Below, in pieces: positions 1-5,027 of a DNA stretch of 6,037 nucleotides; within the stretch, counting starts at the first letter, position 1; every line of letters starts with the position of its first letter. The stretch comes from B8-G4 sp033720735 (GTDB taxonomy: Bacteria > Bacteroidota > Bacteroidia > Chitinophagales > Saprospiraceae), in assembly GCA_033720735.1 (NCBI GenBank), contig JAWWBX010000277.1, positions 1-6,037 on the forward strand, written 5' to 3'. Made by a program: the position numbers and the translations under genes. A model generated the notes under the pieces. That model was given only the letters and a program-made list of their open reading frames with translations, did not search any database and was not told the origin of the DNA.

Positions 1-63
1 GGATGATGATCTCGATCACCGGTCATGTACAACCGCCTAATCAGGCTGGAATCCTGACCAATA

Positions 64-86
64 GCGCAAAAGCCTTGCGCATGCGC
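64..86. repeat. Overlapping inverted repeats upstream of the serine hydrolase gene
   Basis: GCGCAA (64-69) and TTGCGC (75-80) form a perfect 6-bp stem with a 5-nt loop. The right arm is also the left half of a perfect 10-bp palindrome, GCGCATGCGC (77-86). The two structures are mutually exclusive in RNA. No T tract follows, so a classical intrinsic terminator for an upstream gene is not supported. It lies 55 to 77 bp ahead of the chosen start at 141 and could be an operator or part of a 3' end from a gene to the left. The repeats are seen directly; any role is a guess. Confidence 0.45.
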
Positions 87-140
87 TTCCGTCACACCTG
101 TGTAGAATCGCTTATTTTCATCAGCAAAATCTCGTTCACG

Positions 141-1304
141 ATGTACCCATTCATACGTCTGACAGTCTGCTTGGTCGTTCTTGCCGGGATCGTGCCGATG
201 ACCGGGCAGGCACAGCAGTATTTCCCACCCCCAGGAGTCGATTGGGAAACCCGGACGCCACAAGACGTGGGGTTCAACCCGGTCGCTCTTGACAGCGCCG
301 TGCAGTTTGCTCTTGACAACGAGTATTCCGGTTCGCGCGATCTGCGTATTGCGATCCTGGAAGGCTTTCAGCGTGAGCCGTTCCACGAGATCCTGGGCCC
401 GACCAAAAAGCGGGGCGGGCCGGCAGGAGTGATCCTGAAGGAGGGTTACACGATTGCCCAATGGGGGGATATTGACCGGGTTGACATGACCTTTAGCGTG
501 ACCAAAAGTTATCTGTCCACCGTGGCAGGCCTGGCCGTGGATCAGGGCCTGATCCGTGATGTTCAGGACCACGCCGCCGAGTACGTATGGGATGGCACCT
601 TTGCCGGGGCACACAACAGCCAGGTGACCTGGGACCATCTGCTGACCCAAACCTCGGACTGGAGCGGGGAACTGTTTGGCGTCAGGGACTGGGCCGACCG
701 TCCGCCGCGCGAAGGTGGCATCGATGACTGGAAAATGCGCGAACTGCGCAAGCCGGGCACGGTGATGGAATACAACGACGTGCGCGTCAACGTATTGGCC
801 TATGCACTTCTGCAGGTGTGGCGCGAGCCATTGCCAAGAGTGCTCAAGCGGATGGTGATGGACCCGATCGGTGCATCCACGACATGGCGCTGGTATGGGT
901 ATGAGACCTCATGGGTCAATGTAGACGGCATCAGGATGCAATCGGTGAGCGGAGGGGGCCATTCGGGAGGCGGTGTCTTCATCAGCGCACGGGACCACGC
1001 CAGGTTTGGACTCCTGTTCCTGCGCCACGGCAAGTGGAAAGACCGGCAAATCATCTCGGAAAAGTGGGTGGATATGGCACTACAGCCATGTGACGCCAAT
1101 CCGAGCTATGGTTACATGTGGTGGCTCAACACAGACCAGCGACGCATTCCAGGAGCACCCGAGCACCTGTACTATGCAGCCGGTTTTGGCGGGAATTATA
1201 TCGTGATCGATCAGAGGAATGACCTGGTGGTCGTCACCCGCTGGCTCGAACCACGACAACTCAGCGGATTGATGCAGCGGATCTATGCAGCACTCGATCA
1301 CTAA
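141..1304 (+). CDS. Secreted serine hydrolase, class C beta-lactamase/esterase superfamily
   Basis: This encodes a 387-residue serine hydrolase of the beta-lactamase/penicillin-recognising fold (COG1680-type). Members hydrolyse esters, amides or peptides through an acyl-serine; the substrate here is unknown. The frame stays open to position 3, but the ATG at 141 is chosen because it begins a typical signal peptide: Arg6, a hydrophobic core at about residues 7-19, and a likely cleavage after Gly-Gln-Ala at residue 24. No lipobox cysteine is seen, so the protein is probably periplasmic or exported. Motif 1 is Ser119-Val-Thr-Lys122 (nucleophile and base). Motif 2 is Tyr211-Asn-Asp, with Asp in place of the usual final Asn. 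Motif 3 is His274-Ser-Gly in a Gly-rich loop, replacing Lys-Thr-Gly. These variants favour an esterase or amidase-like member over a true antibiotic beta-lactamase. No Shine-Dalgarno precedes the start. The stop overlaps that of the minus-strand gene. Confidence 0.9.
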   Translation: MYPFIRLTVCLVVLAGIVPMTGQAQQYFPPPGVDWETRTPQDVGFNPVALDSAVQFALDNEYSGSRDLRIAILEGFQREPFHEILGPTKKRGGPAGVILKEGYTIAQWGDIDRVDMTFSVTKSYLSTVAGLAVDQGLIRDVQDHAAEYVWDGTFAGAHNSQVTWDHLLTQTSDWSGELFGVRDWADRPPREGGIDDWKMRELRKPGTVMEYNDVRVNVLAYALLQVWREPLPRVLKRMVMDPIGASTTWRWYGYETSWVNVDGIRMQSVSGGGHSGGGVFISARDHARFGLLFLRHGKWKDRQIISEKWVDMALQPCDANPSYGYMWWLNTDQRRIPGAPEHLYYAAGFGGNYIVIDQRNDLVVVTRWLEPRQLSGLMQRIYAALDH

Positions 1305-1690
1305 ACCAGTTCATCCGGCAACTCCTTGACGTTGAGTTTCACTTCCAGCCTGAGGTTTGAGCCGGCATGCTCGACCACAGTCGCCCGGTAGGGCTGTCCT
1401 TTTCGGAGGGTGCGTTCAACCGGATCGAAGTAGCGGGATGGCAGCTGTCCCAGCATCACATCGTCCTCATCCATCTCCGCCCGCGGGCCGTAGACGTAGA
1501 TCGATACGCCGTTCGGACTTGGCCAGAGGGTGAGAAAGTCGCCAACTTCTACGGTTTCCAATGCTCCCTGCCGCGGATAGTCCAGATCTGTAACAAAGTA
1601 GGACGGCTTGGGCCGGATCTTCTGAAGCAGCCAGAGGATGCCAACGATGACGGCCACAGCGAGCAGGATGCGAGCGAGTGTTGTGATCAT
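1301..1690 (-). CDS. Small membrane-anchored protein, possibly HIRAN-like
   Basis: This encodes a 129-residue protein on the minus strand. Residues 5-22 form one strongly hydrophobic helix (uncleaved anchor or signal anchor), followed by basic residues and a soluble domain of about 100 residues. The soluble part has the order 'Val-Gly-Asp-x-Leu-Thr-Leu' (49-55), a short beta region, 'Leu-Gly-Gln-Leu-Pro' (80-84), 'Leu-Arg-Lys-Gly' (95-98) and a final Ala-Thr-Val-Val strand. That order recalls the small beta-rich HIRAN domain, known as a DNA-end-binding module in helicases. The resemblance is weak and made by eye, so no function is assigned. Coding is supported by the anchor followed by a folded-looking domain, by its exact meeting with the neighbouring stop, and by the divergent spacer upstream. 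The overlapping plus-strand frame (1367-1738) has no recognisable features. No Shine-Dalgarno precedes the ATG. Confidence 0.72.
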   Translation of the reverse strand: MITTLARILLAVAVIVGILWLLQKIRPKPSYFVTDLDYPRQGALETVEVGDFLTLWPSPNGVSIYVYGPRAEMDEDDVMLGQLPSRYFDPVERTLRKGQPYRATVVEHAGSNLRLEVKLNVKELPDELV

Positions 1691-1783
1691 GGATGTGTGA
1701 TGAATACTACAGAAGTAACTTTCGATGTGCCGGTTTAGTTCAGCCGTGCCACAGAGTGCAACCGCTAAATCTTACTTTACAGA
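1691..1783. promoter_or_regulatory. Divergent intergenic region for the small membrane protein and GNAT genes
   Basis: This 93-bp spacer lies between two divergent starts, so it must hold or lie near the promoters of both. It is locally more AT-rich than the genes around it. Candidate -10-like hexamers are TACTTT just 5 bp before the GNAT ATG, and TAGTAT on the minus strand about 17 bp before the other ATG. Neither has a good -35 element at proper spacing, so no specific promoter is called. The closeness of TACTTT to the ATG would suit a leaderless transcript, but this is speculative. No convincing operator or terminator is seen. Confidence 0.35.
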
Positions 1784-2299
1784 ATGAACATCAGACACGC
1801 GGAGCCACAGGATGCCGACGCGATCAATGCGATCTATAATCAGGCGGTTGCCCTGGGTCTGGCGACGGCCGAGGACCAGCCGGTGCCGGTTGAGGCGCAT
1901 CGACGCTGGTTGCAAAAGGTCCAGCCCGACCGTACACCTGTTCTCATCGCCGACCTGGATGGGAGAGTGGCTGGTTATGCGACCCTCAATGACTACCGAT
2001 ACGGCCGCAGCACAGTGGCGCATGTCAGGGAGATCAGTTACTACGTGCACAACGACTTGAAGCGCCAGGGCGTGGCTACCGCCTTGTATCAAGCCTGTCT
2101 TGGCGAATGTGCCCTGATCGGGGTGACCGTCCTGCTGACCTATGTGATTGCTGACAATGTACCCTCCGTGACGTTCTTGCGGCGACAGGGGTTTGCTGAG
2201 TGGGGCCGCTTTCCCGGCATCGTGCGCTGGCGGGGGAAGACCTACGATCATGTGGTCATGGGTCGGCATCTTGCATCTCAATCAGATACCATTTTGTAA
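1784..2299 (+). CDS. GNAT family N-acetyltransferase, phosphinothricin acetyltransferase-like
   Basis: This encodes a 171-residue cytoplasmic acetyltransferase that would move an acetyl group from acetyl-CoA to an amine. The N-terminus (Ile-Arg-x-Ala then Asp-Ala-x-x-Ile-x-x-Ile-Tyr-Asn) is typical of the PAT/YncA branch. Motif A is intact: a beta strand Glu-Ile-Ser-Tyr-Tyr-Val-His (83-89), then the pyrophosphate-binding loop Lys-Arg-Gln-Gly-Val-Ala (93-98) and helix. Motif B follows as Asn125-x-x-Ser-x-x-Phe-Leu-x-x-x-Gly-Phe137. This branch acetylates small amines such as phosphinothricin or methionine sulfoximine, and specificity cannot be read from sequence. The length is normal for the family, apart from a short polar tail after residue 160. 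The Rieske gene starts 23 bp downstream on the same strand, so co-transcription is likely although a metabolic link is unproven. No Shine-Dalgarno is seen before the ATG. Confidence 0.92.
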   Translation: MNIRHAEPQDADAINAIYNQAVALGLATAEDQPVPVEAHRRWLQKVQPDRTPVLIADLDGRVAGYATLNDYRYGRSTVAHVREISYYVHNDLKRQGVATALYQACLGECALIGVTVLLTYVIADNVPSVTFLRRQGFAEWGRFPGIVRWRGKTYDHVVMGRHLASQSDTIL

Positions 2300-2322
2300 A
2301 TTCTCGCTGACAACCAAAAAGT

Positions 2323-3474
2323 ATGTCCCGTTCATTTCGCAAGCGCGGTGTAGACTATCCGCTGTCAGAGAGGATGCTGGCGCTGCCGGGCCGTTACTTT
2401 CATGATCAGGCCATTTATGAAGAGGAACTGGACAAGATCTTTTACCAGCGTTGGCTGTTTGCGTGTCGTGCAGAAGAAATTGCCGGTCCAGGTGATTTTG
2501 TAGTGCGCGAGATCGGACATGAAAGCATCATTCTCGTGCGCGATCATGAAGATGTGATCCGGGCCTGGTTCAATGTTTGCCGTCATCGTGGCACACGCAT
2601 CTGCACCGACGCTTCGGGTTGCTTCACGAGCAAGCACATCCAGTGCCCGTATCATGCCTGGACCTATAATCTGCAGGGTGAACTCGTCTCGGCTCCACAA
2701 TTTTCCAGGGCTGAACGCGGCTCTGACAGAAATTTCGCGCTCTTCCCTGCGGCAACACATGTATGGGAAGGCTTTGTCTTTATCAATCTCAGCCGCGACC
2801 CCGTTCCCTTCGCAGAGCAGATGGGGCAACTTAATAGCAGGTTTGCCGATTGGGATCTGCCAGCGCTCCGGTGTGCGCACCGGATCCGCTATGACCTCAA
2901 GTGCAACTGGAAGCTGATCTTCCAGAATTACCAGGAGTGTTACCACTGCCCCGGTGTGCATCCCCTGTTGTCCACATTGACGCCGTTTGACAGCGCGGCG
3001 CATGACTGCATGGAGGGCGCCGTCATCGGCGGCTACATGGATCTGACGAGACAACGCGGGTCAATGACGATGGACGGGAAGGCCGCCGGTCCACCGCTCG
3101 GCCGGGTTTCCGGAGATGATCTGCAGCGTGTCTACTACTATACGGTATACCCCAACCTGCTGCTGACGCCACATCCGGACTTCGTCCTGTATCACCACAT
3201 CATTCCACATGGCCCCGGCCGCATTACCAATATTTGTCATTGGCTGTTTCATCCTGACGTCATCAATGATGTCGAAGCGGCAGACCGGATCCAGTCTGCC
3301 GTGGCGTTTTGGGACCTGACCAATCGCCAGGATTGGGCAGTTTGTGAGCAGATGCAGGCCGGCACGCGGTCAACACGCTATGACCGGGGCCTCTACATGT
3401 CTTCCGAAGACGTTCTCTACGCCCTCGATCGTGAGTATCTCAGGATGATGGGGCACGATATGGATCCTGGCTGA
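2323..3474 (+). CDS. Rieske non-heme iron oxygenase alpha subunit, quaternary-ammonium type
   Basis: This encodes a 383-residue oxygenase that uses O2 and electrons from a reductase to hydroxylate or demethylate its substrate in the cytoplasm. The Rieske [2Fe-2S] site is Cys86-x-His88 and Cys108-x-x-His111. The catalytic domain carries the mononuclear iron facial triad: His208 and His213 in a Glu-Cys-Tyr-His-Cys-x-x-x-His-Pro stretch, with Asp337 in Gln-Asp-x-x-x-Cys-Glu. The residue that would bridge the two metal centres between subunits is Glu205 rather than the Asp of naphthalene-type dioxygenases. Glu at this site is known in the carnitine oxygenase CntA. Together with the overall length, this suggests relatives such as CntA, GbcA or stachydrine demethylase. 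The substrate is probably an N-methylated or quaternary amine, but this is inferred. No reductase gene is in the window. The gene lies 23 bp after the GNAT gene, and a GcvT-like gene follows after a 341-bp gap. No Shine-Dalgarno precedes the start, although the upstream bases are A-rich. Confidence 0.93.
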   Translation: MSRSFRKRGVDYPLSERMLALPGRYFHDQAIYEEELDKIFYQRWLFACRAEEIAGPGDFVVREIGHESIILVRDHEDVIRAWFNVCRHRGTRICTDASGCFTSKHIQCPYHAWTYNLQGELVSAPQFSRAERGSDRNFALFPAATHVWEGFVFINLSRDPVPFAEQMGQLNSRFADWDLPALRCAHRIRYDLKCNWKLIFQNYQECYHCPGVHPLLSTLTPFDSAAHDCMEGAVIGGYMDLTRQRGSMTMDGKAAGPPLGRVSGDDLQRVYYYTVYPNLLLTPHPDFVLYHHIIPHGPGRITNICHWLFHPDVINDVEAADRIQSAVAFWDLTNRQDWAVCEQMQAGTRSTRYDRGLYMSSEDVLYALDREYLRMMGHDMDPG

Positions 3475-3489
3475 TGCCAGGCTCCGGCA

Positions 3490-3538
3490 GTGTCAGAGTA
3501 TTTCGTAGAAATACGACCACATCAACATTTTCTGACAT
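3490..3538. repeat. Nested inverted repeat 3' of the Rieske gene
   Basis: An outer pair, TGTCAGA (3491-3497) and TCTGACA (3531-3537), is perfect over 7 bp, and a G-T pair at 3490/3538 extends it. Directly inside its left arm is a second perfect hairpin, GTATTTC (3498-3504), loop GTA, GAAATAC (3508-3514). A 16-nt stretch joins the inner hairpin to the outer right arm. In RNA this gives a stem of about 14 to 15 pairs with a one-sided internal loop. It starts 15 nt after the Rieske stop, so it could be a transcript-end or stabilising structure. It lacks a following U tract and is AT-rich in the inner stem, which argues against a standard intrinsic terminator. An operator role is also possible. 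Confidence 0.55.
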
Positions 3539-3614
3539 ATTTCCACTCTGGACATCCGCAGCACATTCTCACCCCATTGGTGTGTCAACGGGCCGCAGGA
3601 AATACAGGGCCAAT

Positions 3615-3624
3615 CTGACGTCAG
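3615..3624. repeat. Perfect 10-bp palindrome CTGACGTCAG, possible operator
   Basis: The sequence reads identically on both strands. The hexamer TCTGAC that starts one base before it also occurs at 3531-3536, and in inverted form (GTCAGA) at 3492-3497, so the gap holds several copies of the same half-site. It lies about 55 bp upstream of the predicted -35 element of the GcvT promoter. A dimeric regulator site is conceivable, but a 10-bp palindrome alone is weak evidence. Confidence 0.35.
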
Positions 3625-3678
3625 GATGCCCCCGGTAATGGTGTGCACCTTCGCTCGAACGATCACCGCGCTTGCGGG

Positions 3679-3707
3679 TTGGTCAATTCAGGTATTACAC
3701 CTATTAT
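3679..3707 (+). promoter_or_regulatory. Candidate sigma70-type promoter for the GcvT-flavoprotein pair
   Basis: TTGGTC (3679-3684) and TATTAT (3702-3707) are separated by exactly 17 bp. The -10 matches the consensus at five of six positions, while the -35 matches only in TTG. They sit in a short AT-rich patch, and a second -10-like TATGAT lies at 3713-3718. Transcription would begin near 3714, leaving a leader of about 100 nt before the ATG at 3816. If the host uses non-canonical promoters, as Bacteroidota do, this call would fail. Confidence 0.35.
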
Positions 3708-3734
3708 TAAGCTATGATGACAAAGTTTGCCGCG

Positions 3735-3775
3735 TGGGTCATAATCCCCGGTCTGTAGAAGCTCCACCGGACCCA
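3735..3775 (+). repeat. Two-part stem-loop in the presumed GcvT leader
   Basis: TGGGT (3735-3739) pairs with ACCCA (3771-3775), and CCGGT (3748-3752) pairs with ACCGG (3766-3770). The right arms are directly adjacent, so the two helices stack with an 8-nt bulge on the left and a 13-nt apical loop (3753-3765). The structure lies about 40 bp ahead of the GcvT ATG and, if the promoter at 3679-3707 is right, inside the 5' leader. It does not match a glycine, tetrahydrofolate or SAM riboswitch that I can recognise. Chance pairing of two 5-bp helices is possible. Confidence 0.35.
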
Positions 3776-3815
3776 TGGCAACCCCGTCTTCTTTTATCCA
3801 TTGTCATCCACTTTC

Positions 3816-5027
3816 ATGCCTCGCAAATCGCCATTCTTTGACCGCACCTTGTCAGCATGCGCAAGCATGGCCTGGAAGGAGTGGGGCGGCTACTATGCCG
3901 CATGTTCATACGAAACAACACACGAATTTGAGTACTTCGCGTTCCGCCATGCTGCAGGTCTGCTCGATGCAACTCCACTGTTCAAGTACGATGTCCGCGG
4001 TCAGGATGCCGCCGCATTCCTGAGCAGGGTCATGGTCAAGGACATCTCCCGTCTCCGTATCGGGAGGGTTGCCTATGTCTGCTGGTGCACCGATCAGGGC
4101 AAGATCGTTGACGATGGCACCGTCATGCGCCTGGAGGAGGACAGGTTCTTTGTGACGGCCTCAGAGCCCAACTACGCGTGGTTCAAAAGCCTGTCGCGCC
4201 GCTACGATGTAGACATCACCGACATCACCGACACGGTATGTGCGCTGGCCCTGCAGGGCCCGACCAGTCGTGACATCCTGCGCCAGTGTTGTGATGCCGA
4301 CCTGGACCACCTCAGGTACTTTGATGTCACCCAGACCTCGATCGACGGCCGCCCGGTCCAATTGTCAAGAACGGGCTATACCGGTGACCTGGGGTTTGAG
4401 ATCTTCATGACGAACAATCACGCGCTCCCGGTGTGGGATGCCATTACGTCAGCAGGAGCCCTTTACAATCTGTTGCCGGCCGGGCTGGACGCCCTTGATA
4501 TGACGCGCATCGAAGCGGGATTGATCCTCAATGGCGTTGACTACTTCAACGGTGCGCATGTTCTGACCGGTGATCGCATGTCATCACCGTTTGAACTGCC
4601 ATTGGGCTGGATGGTGGACCTGGATCGGGATCCGTTCGTCGGACAGCGCGCCTTGCGCCGGGAAAAGCGCCACGGTTCCAGCTGGTCAACCGTCGGTCTC
4701 GAGATCAGCTGGCCAGACGTCGAAACACTTTATCACCGACACGGCCTGCCGCCGCAGGTGCCCGGCCGTGCCTGGCGATCATCGGTGCCGCTGTTTCGAA
4801 GCGGCCGGCAGCGGCAAATCGGCTATGCAACCAGTGGCACATGGTCTCCAACGCTCAAGAAGTATATCGCTCTGGCGACCATCCAGTCTGCTTATGCCCA
4901 TCCGGGCAACAAGATCGGCTTCGAGATCACTGTAGAGCACGTGCATTACACCGTTTCGGCGACTGTCTGCAACAACCAGTTTTACAATCCTCCGCGCAAG
5001 CGGTCAACGCCGGCATCAGATGGCTAG
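3816..5027 (+). CDS. Stand-alone GcvT-like folate-binding one-carbon transferase/demethylase
   Basis: This encodes a 403-residue cytoplasmic protein of the GcvT superfamily, which binds tetrahydrofolate and accepts a one-carbon unit from an amine, ether or thioether substrate. Visible family features are Ser-Pro-Phe-Phe at the N-terminus, Thr-Pro-Leu-Phe-Lys-Tyr (53-58), Gly-Lys-Ile-Val-Asp-Asp-Gly (95-101, containing the conserved catalytic-region Asp), Leu-Gln-Gly-Pro-x-Ser (146-151), Arg-Thr-Gly-Tyr-Thr-Gly-x-x-Gly-Phe-Glu (185-195, the folate-pocket signature), an Arg231-Ile-Glu-Ala-Gly helix, and the C-terminal barrel with Gly-Tyr-Ala-Thr-Ser-Gly (336-341). There is no fused N-terminal FAD domain as in dimethylglycine or sarcosine dehydrogenase. 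It is somewhat longer than housekeeping GcvT (about 365 residues), and no gcvH or gcvP is nearby, so catabolism is more likely than glycine cleavage. ATG at 3816 is preferred over the in-frame TTG at 3801 because Met-Pro-Arg-Lys-Ser-Pro-Phe suits the family start. No Shine-Dalgarno is seen. The last 8 bp overlap the next gene. Confidence 0.9.
   Translation: MPRKSPFFDRTLSACASMAWKEWGGYYAACSYETTHEFEYFAFRHAAGLLDATPLFKYDVRGQDAAAFLSRVMVKDISRLRIGRVAYVCWCTDQGKIVDDGTVMRLEEDRFFVTASEPNYAWFKSLSRRYDVDITDITDTVCALALQGPTSRDILRQCCDADLDHLRYFDVTQTSIDGRPVQLSRTGYTGDLGFEIFMTNNHALPVWDAITSAGALYNLLPAGLDALDMTRIEAGLILNGVDYFNGAHVLTGDRMSSPFELPLGWMVDLDRDPFVGQRALRREKRHGSSWSTVGLEISWPDVETLYHRHGLPPQVPGRAWRSSVPLFRSGRQRQIGYATSGTWSPTLKKYIALATIQSAYAHPGNKIGFEITVEHVHYTVSATVCNNQFYNPPRKRSTPASDG

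Larger units (their letters stand above)
3475..3815. other. 341-bp non-coding gap between the Rieske and GcvT-like genes
   Basis: I find no credible gene on either strand here. The short frame that crosses it (3626-3841) has no recognisable features and overlaps the GcvT start. The gap is much longer than other spacers in this window (23 to 93 bp, or overlapping). Left to right it contains a nested inverted repeat (3490-3538), a perfect 10-bp palindrome (3615-3624), a plausible promoter in a short AT-rich patch (3679-3707) and a two-part stem-loop before the GcvT start (3735-3775). This density of symmetric elements suggests that expression of the downstream pair is controlled separately from the Rieske gene. 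No known riboswitch consensus was recognised. Confidence 0.6.

Noticed and set aside
141..1304. Antibiotic-resistance AmpC beta-lactamase
   Set aside because: The Lys-Thr-Gly motif is replaced by His-Ser-Gly and the Tyr-x-Asn motif by Tyr-Asn-Asp, and no ampR-like regulator is seen.
1367..1738. 123-residue plus-strand open frame opposite the small membrane protein gene
   Set aside because: It has no domain, signal or membrane pattern that I recognise. The minus-strand frame has a clean anchor helix, a fold-like domain and a stop that meets its neighbour.
1772..2281. 169-residue minus-strand open frame across the acetyltransferase gene
   Set aside because: The plus strand carries clear GNAT motifs A and B, and the antisense protein shows no recognisable features. 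It is a coding shadow.
2365..3054. 229-residue minus-strand open frame across the Rieske gene
   Set aside because: The sense strand has all Rieske and iron ligands in place. The antisense product looks like a composition artefact.
3490..3538. Intrinsic terminator for the Rieske gene
   Set aside because: The stems are AT-rich or long-range and no run of T follows either arm.
3690..3815. Glycine, tetrahydrofolate or SAM riboswitch ahead of the GcvT-like gene
   Set aside because: I could not find the conserved core sequences of these classes. Only short generic helices are present. A covariance search would settle it.
3626..3841. 71-residue plus-strand open frame in the gap
   Set aside because: There is no recognisable motif, it overlaps the GcvT start out of frame, and it passes through the candidate promoter and stem-loop.
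3816..5027. Naming the gene gcvT or dmdA
   Set aside because: No gcvH or gcvP is nearby, the protein is longer than housekeeping GcvT, and the flavoprotein and Rieske context differs. DMSP demethylase cannot be told from other GcvT-like demethylases by eye.
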